64,000 bases of DNA, taken from positions 744,001 through 808,000 of the forward strand of contig JAWKMN010000001.1 of NCBI GenBank assembly GCA_041392165.1, written 5' to 3'. Source of the stretch: Arenibacter sp041392165 (GTDB lineage Bacteria; Bacteroidota; Bacteroidia; Flavobacteriales; Flavobacteriaceae). Below, piece after piece: positions 54,417-63,685 of the stretch (position 1 is the stretch's first letter; the number at the start of each line of letters is the position of its first letter). A program made the translations under genes and the position numbers. The notes under the pieces were generated by a model. The model was given only the letters and a program-made list of their open reading frames with translations, made no database searches and was not told the origin of the DNA.

Positions 54417-56237
54417 ATGTCTGTAACCGCTCACGCACACGTAGAAGACCATTCAGATGACCACGGACATCATCACAAGGAAACCTTTGTGACGAAGTAT
54501 ATTTTTAGTCAAGATCATAAAATGATTTCCAAGCAGTATCTAATTACTGGGCTTATTATGGGATTCATTGGTATTATGATGTCACTTTTATTCAGGATGC
54601 AATTGGCATGGCCCGGGGAATCTTTTCCTATTTTTGAGACCATTCTGGGCAAATGGGCTCCTGGGGGCGTTATGGATGCAGATGTTTATCTGGCATTGGT
54701 AACCATTCATGGTACCATCATGGTGTTTTTTGTTTTAACCGCAGGGTTGAGCGGTACCTTCAGTAATTTATTGATTCCACTTCAAATTGGGGCCAGGGAT
54801 ATGGCTTCAGGGTTCTTGAATATGATTTCGTACTGGTTGTTCTTTTTGTCCAGTGTAATTATGGTTATTTCGCTTTTTGTTGAAGCGGGCCCTGCAGCAG
54901 CCGGGTGGACGGTATATCCGCCATTGAGTGCCCTCCCTATGGCCCAACCAGGTTCTGGGATGGGAATGACCTTGTGGTTGGTATCTATGGCCATATTTAT
55001 AGCATCCTCCCTATTGGGGTCTTTGAACTATATAGTTACCGTAATCAATCTCAGGACGAAGGGAATGTCCATGACCAGACTGCCTTTGACCATCTGGGCG
55101 TTCTTTGTTACCGCCATCATAGGTGTTATTTCTTTCCCGGTATTATTATCGGCCGCTTTGTTATTGATCATGGATAGAAGCTTTGGTACTTCTTTCTTCC
55201 TATCGGATATTTTTATTCAAGGAGAGGTATTGCATTATCAAGGTGGTTCTCCGGTATTGTATGAACATTTATTTTGGTTCTTGGGACACCCCGAGGTGTA
55301 TATCGTAATCTTGCCCGCAATGGGTATGGTTTCTGAAATTATGGCGGTCAACTCCCGTAAGCCAATTTTTGGATATAGGGCCATGATCGCTTCTATATTG
55401 GCAATTGCATTTTTGTCCACAATTGTTTGGGGCCACCATATGTTTATTTCCGGGATGAATCCTTTCCTAGGTTCGGTGTTTACGTTTACTACTTTATTGA
55501 TCGCAATTCCATCTGCGGTGAAGGCCTTTAACTGGATTACGACCTTATGGAAAGGAAATCTGCAATTGAACCCTGGAATGCTATTTTCCATTGGAATGGT
55601 TTCCACCTTTATTTCTGGTGGACTAACAGGAATAATCCTTGGGGATAGTACTTTGGATATTAATGTGCACGACACCTACTTTGTAGTGGCCCACTTCCAT
55701 TTGGTAATGGGTATATCGGCACTTTATGGTTTGTTTGCCGGTGTTTACCACTGGTTTCCCAAGATGTTCGGTAGAATGATGAACAAGAATTTGGGTTATG
55801 TACATTTTTGGGTCACGGCCGTCTGTTCCTATGGTGTCTTCTTCCCAATGCATTTTGTGGGAATGGCAGGCGTACCACGTAGGTATTACGAGAATACGGC
55901 CTTTCCAATGTTCGATGACCTGACGGATATCCAGGTATTAATGACGGTATTTGCCCTTATTGCGGCCGCCGTTCAATTGGTATTTGCCTTCAATTTCATT
56001 AGAAGTATTTTCTACGGAAATAAGGCCGTTCAGAATCCATGGAAATCAACTAGCTTGGAATGGACCACACCGGTAGAACATATTCATGGCAATTGGCCTG
56101 GAGCAATTCCGGAAGTACATAGATGGCCATATGATTATAGCAAAACCGATGATAAAGGGGAATATATAATTCCAGGACAGGATTACGTGCCTCAAACCGT
56201 ACCACTTTATGATGGTGAGGAAGAGTTGCATCACTAA
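54417..56237 (+). CDS. coxA: Cytochrome c oxidase subunit I (aa3 type)
   Basis: 606 residues with about twelve helices. The haem and copper ligands are visible: HGTIMVFFVLTAGLSG region, GHPEVYIVILPAMG (CuB His and cross-linked Tyr), WGHHMFISGMNPF (the CuB His pair) and HDTYFVVAHFHLVMG (haem a3 and a ligands). Histidine-rich N-terminus (HAHVEDHSDDHGHHHKE). The catalytic subunit reduces O2 and pumps protons. It ends the actABCDEF-coxBA operon, with a terminator at 56262. Confidence 0.95.
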   Translation: MSVTAHAHVEDHSDDHGHHHKETFVTKYIFSQDHKMISKQYLITGLIMGFIGIMMSLLFRMQLAWPGESFPIFETILGKWAPGGVMDADVYLALVTIHGTIMVFFVLTAGLSGTFSNLLIPLQIGARDMASGFLNMISYWLFFLSSVIMVISLFVEAGPAAAGWTVYPPLSALPMAQPGSGMGMTLWLVSMAIFIASSLLGSLNYIVTVINLRTKGMSMTRLPLTIWAFFVTAIIGVISFPVLLSAALLLIMDRSFGTSFFLSDIFIQGEVLHYQGGSPVLYEHLFWFLGHPEVYIVILPAMGMVSEIMAVNSRKPIFGYRAMIASILAIAFLSTIVWGHHMFISGMNPFLGSVFTFTTLLIAIPSAVKAFNWITTLWKGNLQLNPGMLFSIGMVSTFISGGLTGIILGDSTLDINVHDTYFVVAHFHLVMGISALYGLFAGVYHWFPKMFGRMMNKNLGYVHFWVTAVCSYGVFFPMHFVGMAGVPRRYYENTAFPMFDDLTDIQVLMTVFALIAAAVQLVFAFNFIRSIFYGNKAVQNPWKSTSLEWTTPVEHIHGNWPGAIPEVHRWPYDYSKTDDKGEYIIPGQDYVPQTVPLYDGEEELHH

Positions 56238-56261
56238 CGATCTGAAACAACAAAATTTAAA

Positions 56262-56289
56262 AGTCCATCCCTAAGATGGAGTTTTTTTG
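56262..56289 (+). terminator. Intrinsic terminator of the act-cox operon
   Basis: TCCATC (56264-56269), loop CCTAA, GATGGA (56275-56280), then a run of seven T. It lies about 25 bases behind the coxA stop. Confidence 0.78.
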
Positions 56290-56415
56290 TACCTTCCATT
56301 TGCCTATGGAAAATTAGAAGAACTTTTAGTGGTTGTGGGCCATTGTAATTAATTGCATATTTGTGGTGACCCAATGTTAAGGGCTAATACGGTTGTTTTT
56401 AGATAAAGATTTGTT

Positions 56416-57261
56416 ATGTGTTTTAAAATTTTGGAAGTGAGACATTTACTTTTATTTTTTATGTTGTTGGTTGGTTGTATGGTGTATTCCCAACGTAAAC
56501 CTAAAATTAAGGGCAATAGAAATGTGATAGAGGTGAGGGAACCATTGGCTCCTTTTAATGCCGTTCAGCTTAACGATGATCTGGATATCAACCTACAGGC
56601 CGGTACAACCGGGGAGTATATTATTGAAGCGGACGATAATTTAATAGATATTTTAAAGTTTGAAGTAGAGAATGAAACACTTATCATTAGCTCTTACTAT
56701 AAAGTAACCTCCAAGAAAAAGCTGGACATTACCGTTAATTTTAGCGAATTGTTCCGTATCGATGCCAATGATGGTAATGTAGTGGTTAAAGACCGATTTT
56801 CAACCGAATATCTTGAAGTAAATACCAAGGGGTCCGCTAGGGTGGAAATAGATGTGAATGCCGATGCTATGGCAATTACAATGAACGATTATGGTAGGGG
56901 CAATTTTAAGGTGGACAGTGACTCTTTGAATATTCGCCTAGCCGAAAATGCGGATCTAAGATTGTTTGGGGTTATGGGAAATACCCTTTTGTATATGCAG
57001 CGAAATTCCAAGGCCGACTTTGAAGGTTTTACCAATGTTTTTAAGCTCCATTTATTGGATAATTCGGACCTTAAGGCAAAAAGATTGGAAGCCAATGCGG
57101 TAGAAGTAGATTTGGAAGGAAACGCTTCCGCCGAAGTCCTATCAACAGCAACCGTGGACATCAATTCCAAAGGGGAGTCCAAGACCTATGTGTTTGGGGA
57201 TGGCAAAATTAACCTCCAGGAATTCTTGGATACTTCAGAATTATATCGACGTAAAAATTAG
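56416..57261 (+). CDS. DUF2807 (GIN-type) exported protein
   Basis: 281 residues. N-terminal hydrophobic leader (HLLLFFMLLVGCMVYSQRKP) with a signal-like end; a Cys in VGCMVYS could be a lipobox but is not ideal. The mature part is a right-handed beta-helix of DUF2807 type: repeated short strands with small residues (AVQLNDDLDINLQAG, LFRIDANDGNVVVKDRF, VEVDLEGNASAEVLSTATVDI). Function is unknown; members are seen as surface or periplasmic proteins in Bacteroidetes. Convergent with the acyl-CoA dehydrogenase gene, with a 4-base overlap at the ends. Confidence 0.85.
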   Translation: MCFKILEVRHLLLFFMLLVGCMVYSQRKPKIKGNRNVIEVREPLAPFNAVQLNDDLDINLQAGTTGEYIIEADDNLIDILKFEVENETLIISSYYKVTSKKKLDITVNFSELFRIDANDGNVVVKDRFSTEYLEVNTKGSARVEIDVNADAMAITMNDYGRGNFKVDSDSLNIRLAENADLRLFGVMGNTLLYMQRNSKADFEGFTNVFKLHLLDNSDLKAKRLEANAVEVDLEGNASAEVLSTATVDINSKGESKTYVFGDGKINLQEFLDTSELYRRKN

Positions 57262-59522
57262 CGACCAATCGGTGCGGTAAAACAATGATCAGGAATCCCA
57301 AAACCATCTACCAAAACTTCGATATGGGGTCTAAACTCCGTGCTTAAACGCTCTACCCGCTGTCGTATGGCTTTGGACTTATCACCTCCCAAATAGCCCT
57401 GTTCTAAATACCAAGTGGCATCTTCACGTATTTCGGACAACGCAAAGAGGCATCCCAGTTTTTGAAAGAGCTCTTGGTGCTTCCCGTCTTTTATGGTTGC
57501 GGTAAAATCTAAATAGGTGTTATAGGCCAATTCACAACTATAGGCTTTTCCCAACGCTATTAAATGGGTCTGTACTTTTAAATAGGCCTGGTAAGTTGGG
57601 ACGCCTTTCTTGATATAGTCCCTAATGCGCATGGCTGCGGAATAGGTCAACCTTCTGGTGCGGTAGTCAAAGGCATGTTGGTGGAACTTGGGATTGTACA
57701 AGTGTTCTTTATCCACCTTGTTGGCATATAGCGGATTTATGGTGACCAATTTGTCGCTGATTTGGCTGCCCAACAGTTTGAATACCGCTGAAAGTCCCCC
57801 ACTATTGAACTCGGTATTGAAATTGGACATAATTCCCTTGGCGGCCAATTGTAATAGCACCGTATTGTCCCCTTCAAAGGTGGTAAATATATCAACATCG
57901 CACTTTAAGTCGGCAATTCTATTTTCCAGTAGGTAGCCCTTTCCCCCACAGGCTTCACGACATTCCTGAATGGTCTGGTTGGCGAACCAGGTAATAATGG
58001 CCTTCAATCCGGCTACCTGGGTCTCTATTTTTCGTTTGTCCGTAATACTGTCATCGCTATAGATTTTCATCAAGGAATCCAATGCTATATGGTATACGTA
58101 AGATTTGGCAATGGCAGGGGTCAGCCTTAGTTGGTGCACGGGGTAATCCATGATCAGATCCTCTTGGATTTTTAGGGTGTCATTAAACTGCCTTCTTTGC
58201 AAGGCGTATTTCACCGCAATGGCCAAAGCCATTTTTGCTCCGCCCAAAGCTCCCTTGGCTACGCAGATTCGTCCTCCAACCAAGGTGCCGAGCATGGTGA
58301 AAAAGCGTTTGTTCGCATTTTTTATGTCGGAATAATAGACGCCATCAGCTGTAATGTCCCCGTATTTGTTCAAAAGATTCTCTCGTGGTACTTTAACCTG
58401 GTCAAACCAAATTTTACCGTTGTCCACCCCATTGAGTCCTAATTTATAGCCGTTGTCTTCAATATGTACCCCCGGCATTGGACGATTGTCACAGTCTCTT
58501 AAAGGTACTAAAATGGCATGTACTCCATGGTTCTTGCCGTCCACGATCAATTGAGCAAATACCGATGCCATTGTACCGTGCAGCGCATTTCCAATATATT
58601 CCTTGTTGTCGTTCTTCCCTGGGGTATGAATGGTAATATTGTCTTCCTCCTTATTATAGGTGGCAGTTGTTTTTATGCCCTTTACGTTGGATCCATGGCC
58701 TGTTTCGGTCATGGCGAAGCATCCCAATAATTTGGCTTCCCCAATGGCCTTTAAATAGTGATCATGGTGTTTTTTGGTTCCCAACTTCTCTATGCTGCCC
58801 CCAAAAAGTCCAAACTGTACACCAAACTTCACCGTTAGGCTTCCGTCAATATACATCAGGTTTTCAAAAATGCTGGCATACAGGGGCATATTGCCTATAC
58901 CCCCATAAGTATCGGGGTAGGCTATGGCCCCATATCCTGCCTTGGCCAAATATTGTACCTGCGACAACACTTTTAGCCTAAATTCCTCCTTGTCCTTTAT
59001 TGTTTCCCAGGTGAAAATAGGGTCATTTAAAGTGTCCCTAAATGCATCTATTTCTTTGTGGTAATCACCTTTGAGGATTTGGTCTATTTCCTTGGGATCA
59101 TAAAAATGGGACGTTTTGTCCAAAACAACTTCTAGTTCGAACAAGTGTTGATAATGGTTAGGCTGTATCCCCAGATTTATTTCAATGGCGGACAAATTTT
59201 CATTGAATGAGTGTTCCGAGCCATTTTGTGATATTAATTTCCTGCTAAAGGAAGTTAAGGGATGGTTGTCGCTTTCCACCAATTTGATACTGGAATTGGA
59301 AATGGCCCGTTGCCAGGATTTTATTTCCGAATCCAAAGGAGGGTTGGCGGTATTGAGCCAACTGTTCAAGGTGTCCCTATCTTCTTTGGAAAGGTTTTGG
59401 TCTTCATCTATTATCCTTTTAACTACGGCGATCTCGGAAATGGTCAAAAGATCATCGGACCAAATAACAAAAAAGAAAGGGATGTACTGTAGGATGCTAG
59501 GTGGATATGTTGTATTTATCAT
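57258..59522 (-). CDS. Acyl-CoA dehydrogenase/oxidase family flavoenzyme
   Basis: 754 residues. The acyl-CoA dehydrogenase fold is clear: LLGCFAMTETGHGSNVKGI (FAD/substrate region), WFDQVKVPRENLLNKYG, and the C-terminal domain with CREACGGKGYLLENRIADLKCDVDIFTTFEGDNTVLLQLAAKG. The long N-terminal and C-terminal extensions and the TFEGDNTVL signature match acyl-CoA oxidase-like members rather than the ~380-residue short enzymes. It catalyses the first alpha-beta dehydrogenation in fatty-acid breakdown. The catalytic base is likely the Glu in TFEGDN; this is by family analogy. No other beta-oxidation gene is near. Confidence 0.9.
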   Translation of the reverse strand: MINTTYPPSILQYIPFFFVIWSDDLLTISEIAVVKRIIDEDQNLSKEDRDTLNSWLNTANPPLDSEIKSWQRAISNSSIKLVESDNHPLTSFSRKLISQNGSEHSFNENLSAIEINLGIQPNHYQHLFELEVVLDKTSHFYDPKEIDQILKGDYHKEIDAFRDTLNDPIFTWETIKDKEEFRLKVLSQVQYLAKAGYGAIAYPDTYGGIGNMPLYASIFENLMYIDGSLTVKFGVQFGLFGGSIEKLGTKKHHDHYLKAIGEAKLLGCFAMTETGHGSNVKGIKTTATYNKEEDNITIHTPGKNDNKEYIGNALHGTMASVFAQLIVDGKNHGVHAILVPLRDCDNRPMPGVHIEDNGYKLGLNGVDNGKIWFDQVKVPRENLLNKYGDITADGVYYSDIKNANKRFFTMLGTLVGGRICVAKGALGGAKMALAIAVKYALQRRQFNDTLKIQEDLIMDYPVHQLRLTPAIAKSYVYHIALDSLMKIYSDDSITDKRKIETQVAGLKAIITWFANQTIQECREACGGKGYLLENRIADLKCDVDIFTTFEGDNTVLLQLAAKGIMSNFNTEFNSGGLSAVFKLLGSQISDKLVTINPLYANKVDKEHLYNPKFHQHAFDYRTRRLTYSAAMRIRDYIKKGVPTYQAYLKVQTHLIALGKAYSCELAYNTYLDFTATIKDGKHQELFQKLGCLFALSEIREDATWYLEQGYLGGDKSKAIRQRVERLSTEFRPHIEVLVDGFGIPDHCFTAPIGR

Positions 59523-59767
59523 ATCATGAAATTACATTAATTTTTTGGTAAACGGGCATTACGGAGAAGTGAATCTGGGAAATGGGGTGATCTTTTGGGA
59601 CCCAAACGATCCTTCCCTTTGATATTCCAAAGTTGGCAAATTTTGGAGGTGTAAGTGATTTCGAAATAAGCTTCATGAGATGAATAAAAAATATTAAATA
59701 AGATATTTATTATAAATAAAGTCAACTTATTGATTTTATTTTGTATTTTTAATCAAAAATAAGGTTT
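59523..59767. other. AT-rich upstream region of the AAA ATPase gene
   Basis: About 245 bases, strongly AT-rich near 59690-59760 (runs of A and T), without a supported gene. A 62-codon frame on the minus strand (59537-59725) lacks any family features. A left copy of the inverted-repeat end found at 61208 was looked for and not seen. Confidence 0.5.
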
Positions 59768-61201
59768 TTGATGATAAAAGAGATATCTAAAAAGCAAGTT
59801 TTGGACAGAATAAGGTTCGAAAACCCTTGGTGGGTGGAAGGACATATTGAGGATGATTATAATGAAATGCCTCGCAGATTGTATTTTGAACTTTTTAAAC
59901 CTCTTGTTTATGAGAGAGATATAAGGCGAGCTGTTGTTTTAATGGGACCTAGACGTGTAGGTAAAACTGTAATGTTATTTCATCTAGTGGAAGATTTAAT
60001 TCAAAATGGTGTTAATCCCAAAAAAATTATTTTTATTACCATTGAAAATCCCATTTATAATAACATCCCTTTAGAACAATTATTTCAATATGCTAAAGAA
60101 GCCACAGGTATAAAAGATAAAAATGATTGGCACATTATTTATGATGAAATTCAATATTGTCGAAATTGGGAAGTTCACCTAAAATCGTTGGTCGATAGTT
60201 ATCGTAAAGATAAGTTCATTGTTTCAGGTTCAGCTGCTGCTGCACTAAAATTCGCAAGTAATGAAAGTGGAGCGGGAAGATTTACAGACTTTTTATTGCC
60301 GCCACTTACATTTAATGAATACATATCGCTTAAAGGTTTAGATAGAATAATTACCACAACAAATCTTAAATGGAAAGAGCATATTACTGAATTTTATTCG
60401 TCTTCGCATTTAGATGAACTAAACAAACATTTTCTTGATTACATGAATTTTGGTGGTTATCCGGAAGTTATTTTTTCAGAAAAAATTCAAGCCAATCCAG
60501 GAAGGTATATAAGACAAGATATTGTAGATAAGGTTTTATTACGGGATTTACCCAGTTTATATGGCATTGGCGACACTAGGGAATTAAATTCTTTGTTTAC
60601 CACAATTGCATATAATAGCGGAGGAGAGTTTTCACTTGAGACATTAAGCAAACAATCCCAAGTCCCTAAAAATACTTTAAAAAAGTATATTGAATATTTG
60701 GAAGCAGCTTACTTAATAAAACAAGTAAAACGGATAGACCAAAGTGGTAAACGTTTCAAGAGAGATAACTTTTTTAAAATATACCTTACAAACCCATCAT
60801 TGAGAAGTGCCTTGTTTTCACCCATAACAGCCACAGATGAAATGATTGGAAATATGGTAGAAACTGCAATATTTGCCCAATGGATGCATCGTGAATGGTT
60901 TACACCTTGGTATGCTAGATGGTCAGGTGGAGAAGTGGATATGGTTGGAATTAGTGATTCAACCTTAAAACCATTGTGGGCATTAGAAATTAAATGGTCA
61001 AACAGATACTTCGACAAACCGAATCAACTAAAAAGTTTATATAAATTTTGTATTGAAAGTAATTTAAACTATCCAATAGTCACTACTATTGATAAAGAAG
61101 GACAAGAGGAATATAAAGATTTAAAAATTCAGTTTCTTCCATCATCAGCTTATGCTTATACAGTTGGAAAAAACAGTTTGGACCGAAAGAAAAGCATATA
61201 A
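59768..61201 (+). CDS. AAA (AAA_14/DUF4143) ATPase, probably acquired
   Basis: 477 residues. The N-terminal AAA_14 domain has a Walker A motif (LMGPRRVGKTVMLFHL, about residues 58-73) and a Walker B-like HIIYDEIQYCRNWE; sensor-like VSGSAAAALK follows. The middle has a winged-helix-like part (LETLSKQSQVPKNTLKKYIEYLEAAYLI) and the C-terminus is DUF4143, with a PD-(D/E)xK-like GGEVDMVGI ... WALEIKWSNR. Such proteins are common, scattered and of unknown function; many occur next to mobile DNA. Codon use is distinctly more AT-rich than in neighbouring genes. Its stop is seven bases before the inverted-repeat element at 61208. Its neighbours are unrelated core genes. Confidence 0.88.
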   Translation: MMIKEISKKQVLDRIRFENPWWVEGHIEDDYNEMPRRLYFELFKPLVYERDIRRAVVLMGPRRVGKTVMLFHLVEDLIQNGVNPKKIIFITIENPIYNNIPLEQLFQYAKEATGIKDKNDWHIIYDEIQYCRNWEVHLKSLVDSYRKDKFIVSGSAAAALKFASNESGAGRFTDFLLPPLTFNEYISLKGLDRIITTTNLKWKEHITEFYSSSHLDELNKHFLDYMNFGGYPEVIFSEKIQANPGRYIRQDIVDKVLLRDLPSLYGIGDTRELNSLFTTIAYNSGGEFSLETLSKQSQVPKNTLKKYIEYLEAAYLIKQVKRIDQSGKRFKRDNFFKIYLTNPSLRSALFSPITATDEMIGNMVETAIFAQWMHREWFTPWYARWSGGEVDMVGISDSTLKPLWALEIKWSNRYFDKPNQLKSLYKFCIESNLNYPIVTTIDKEGQEEYKDLKIQFLPSSAYAYTVGKNSLDRKKSI

Positions 61202-61207
61202 AAAACG

Positions 61208-61338
61208 ACACCATAACAATGCTATAAACAATTGGAGCACTAGGAATAAAATGAAAGTATAAGCGTAAAACAAAGGTCGGTATTAAACCGAAAAGCGAGG
61301 GCATAAAATCCCCAACTGTTCATAACCTAGACCGGTGT
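61208..61338. repeat. 131-base imperfect inverted-repeat element (attC-like) behind the AAA ATPase gene
   Basis: ACACC (61208-61212) pairs with GGTGT (61334-61338), then an 8/7 base internal loop, then GCTATAAACAATTGG (61221-61235) pairs with CCAACTGTTCATAAC (61312-61326). Of the 15 positions 12 are Watson-Crick on the top strand; the other three (C-A, A-C, A-C) become G-T wobbles on the bottom strand, so only the bottom strand folds without mismatches. The size and bottom-strand bias recall integron attC sites, but consensus core sites were not found. Confidence 0.55.
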
Positions 61339-61437
61339 ACATAGTAGTATTGGGCAAGTTACGGATGCACAGAAAGAAAAACATGATATATCTGTGGCGT
61401 TATCCTTGTTTGGGAGACAAAATATACCATTTTCCTT

Positions 61438-61445
61438 TATCTTTG
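61438..61445 (+). promoter_or_regulatory. Putative ruvB promoter -7 box
   Basis: TATCTTTG, consensus TAnnTTTG, only 7 bases before the ruvB ATG at 61453, so the leader would be very short. A TTG lies 25 bases upstream, wider than the usual spacing. Confidence 0.5.
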
Positions 61446-61452
61446 TTGGTGT

Positions 61453-62475
61453 ATGAATGAGAACCTAGATCCTACGGCCGGTAACTTCTCCAATGAGGAG
61501 TTCGATATTGAAAGGGCATTGCGCCCTATTTCCTTTGATGATTTTACCGGGCAGGAACAAGTATTGGAAAACCTGAAAATATTTGTTCAGGCCGCTAATT
61601 TAAGGGGGGAGGCCTTGGACCATACCTTGTTCCACGGTCCTCCAGGACTTGGAAAGACTACTTTGGCGCATATTTTGGCCAACGAATTGGGAGTGGGGAT
61701 TAAAATGACTTCGGGGCCAGTATTGGATAAACCGGGAGATTTGGCAGGATTGTTGACCAATCTGGACGAGCGGGATGTATTGTTCATTGATGAGATCCAT
61801 AGATTGAGTCCCATAGTAGAGGAATATTTATATTCTGCTATGGAGGATTACAAGATAGATATCATGATAGAATCGGGCCCCAATGCCCGATCGGTACAGA
61901 TTAATTTAAATCCCTTTACCTTAATAGGCGCCACTACCCGCTCCGGTTTGTTAACGGCTCCTATGAGGGCCCGCTTTGGCATTCAGAGTAGATTGCAATA
62001 TTACTCCACGGAACTATTGTCTACCATAGTGGAACGTAGTGCCGAAATATTAAAGACTCCCATTACACAACAGGCCGCTATTGAAATAGCGGGTAGAAGT
62101 AGGGGTACGCCCAGAATATGTAATGCCTTGTTAAGACGGGTCCGCGATTTTGCCCAAATAAAAGGGAATGGAAAAATCGACATAGAAATCTCACGGTTTG
62201 GACTGAAGGCTCTAAATGTGGATGCCCACGGATTGGATGAAATGGACAACAAAATATTGACGACCATAATCGACAAGTTTAAGGGAGGCCCCGTGGGGAT
62301 TACTACTTTGGCCACCGCCGTCTCCGAAAGCGCGGAAACCATAGAGGAGGTGTATGAACCTTTTTTGATACAGCAAGGATTTATTATGAGGACTCCTAGG
62401 GGTAGGGAAGTTACGGAGTTGGCCTATAGGCACTTGGGAAGAATTAAGGGGAATATCCAAGGAGGGCTATTTTAG
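61453..62475 (+). CDS. ruvB: Holliday junction branch migration helicase RuvB
   Basis: 340 residues, full length. AAA+ motor of RuvAB: LRPISFDDFTGQEQVLENLKIFV at the start, Walker A GPPGLGKTTLAH, Walker B VLFIDEIHRLS, sensor LIGATTRSGLLTAPMRARFGI (arginine-finger region), and the C-terminal winged helix (GFIMRTPRGREVTELAYRHLG). Drives branch migration of recombination intermediates. It is followed after 111 bases by queG in the same direction. No anomalies. Confidence 0.97.
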   Translation: MNENLDPTAGNFSNEEFDIERALRPISFDDFTGQEQVLENLKIFVQAANLRGEALDHTLFHGPPGLGKTTLAHILANELGVGIKMTSGPVLDKPGDLAGLLTNLDERDVLFIDEIHRLSPIVEEYLYSAMEDYKIDIMIESGPNARSVQINLNPFTLIGATTRSGLLTAPMRARFGIQSRLQYYSTELLSTIVERSAEILKTPITQQAAIEIAGRSRGTPRICNALLRRVRDFAQIKGNGKIDIEISRFGLKALNVDAHGLDEMDNKILTTIIDKFKGGPVGITTLATAVSESAETIEEVYEPFLIQQGFIMRTPRGREVTELAYRHLGRIKGNIQGGLF

Positions 62476-62586
62476 TTTTTGACCATGAAAATTTGGAGCT
62501 ACCTTGTACATCATGATAAAATCCCGTTTCCATGTATATTCTGAAGTCGGTACCAAGGTTCCAGGTCTTAAAAAACGATAATTCGT

Positions 62587-63502
62587 TTGAACAGCATTCA
62601 TGAACATACCCAGCTTATCAAGGCCGAAGCCAAGCGCCTCGGTTTTTTGTCATGCGGTATTTCCAAGGCCGAATTTTTGGAAGAGGAGGCCCCTAGGTTG
62701 GAAAAGTGGCTCAATAACAACATGCATGGGGAAATGGGGTATATGGAAAATCATTTTGATCTGCGTTTGGACCCTACTAAATTGGTGGAGGGCTCAAAGT
62801 CCGTCATTTCCTTACTTCTCAATTACTTTCCTGAAGTTGCCCGAAAAGAAGATACCTATAAAGTTTCAAAATATGCTTATGGACAGGATTACCATCATAT
62901 CATAAAATCAAAACTTAGGGCACTTCAAAATTTTATTTCTGAAGAGATCGGAGAGGTACATGGCAGGGCTTTTGTAGATTCCGCCCCCGTATTGGATAAG
63001 GCCTGGGCGGCAAAAAGTGGTTTGGGTTGGATAGGGAAGCACAGTAATCTGTTGACCCGGCAGGTAGGCTCTTTTTATTTTATAGCCGAATTGATCGTGG
63101 ATCTGGAACTGGAGTATGACCATAGGGCAACCGATCATTGCGGTAGCTGTACGGCATGTATCGACGCCTGTCCCACACAAGCCATAGTGGAGCCGTATGT
63201 AGTGGATGGCAGCAAGTGCATTTCTTACCTTACCATTGAACTGAAGAATGGGATCCCATCCGAATTTAAGGGAAAAATGGATGATTGGATGTTTGGTTGT
63301 GATGTTTGCCAGGATGTATGCCCCTGGAACCGCTTCTCCAAACCCCATAGAGAACCTTTGTTCAACCCACATCCCGAACTATTATCAATGACAAAAAGGA
63401 CTGGAGGAAATAACTGAAGATGTCTTTAGGAAGGTATTCCAAAATCATTTGTAGCGTACCAAATTCTCAGGTTTAAAGCGAAATATCGATTTTTTGAAGT
63501 AG
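62587..63502 (+). CDS. queG: Epoxyqueuosine reductase (several frame breaks after 63390)
   Basis: Reduces epoxyqueuosine to queuosine in tRNA, a cobalamin and FeS enzyme. About 306 residues expected. The N-terminus starts at a TTG (LNSIHEHTQLIKAEAKRLGF). The 4Fe-4S motifs are intact: DHCGSCTACIDACPTQAIV and CDVCQDVCPWNRF, and the substrate region HGRAFVDSAPVLDKAWAAKSGLGWIGKH is present. From about 63391 the frame drifts: single bases appear to be missing near AAAAAGG, GGAGG, AATCA and TAGCG. Restoring them gives DWEEITEDVFRKVFQNS and then RTKFSGLKRNIDFLK with a stop at 63500-63502, the normal end. The cluster is probably a local sequence-quality problem. Confidence 0.9.
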
Positions 63503-63657
63503 GGCGGAATTTTAAAATAGGCAGACTAAAATTAACTAGCGGAACCGTTCCCCTCCTTGGGAGGGCCTGTTCCGTATTAGAGTTGTGAGATTGGGGAGGT
63601 TGGGATAATTTTTAGCCAATTGAAAAAGTTTAAACCTCTTAATACAAAGAATACTGT

Positions 63658-63665
63658 TAACTTTG
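63658..63665 (+). promoter_or_regulatory. Putative maeB promoter -7 box
   Basis: TAACTTTG, consensus TAnnTTTG, 20 bases before the maeB ATG at 63686. No TTG was seen at the -33 distance. Confidence 0.4.
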
Positions 63666-63685
63666 TTTTTAAAATACAACACTAT

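Noticed and set aside
61208..61338. Typical integron attC site or tRNA/riboswitch
   Set aside because: No consensus core sites, no integrase, no tRNA arms and no known riboswitch core; only an attC-like shape can be supported.
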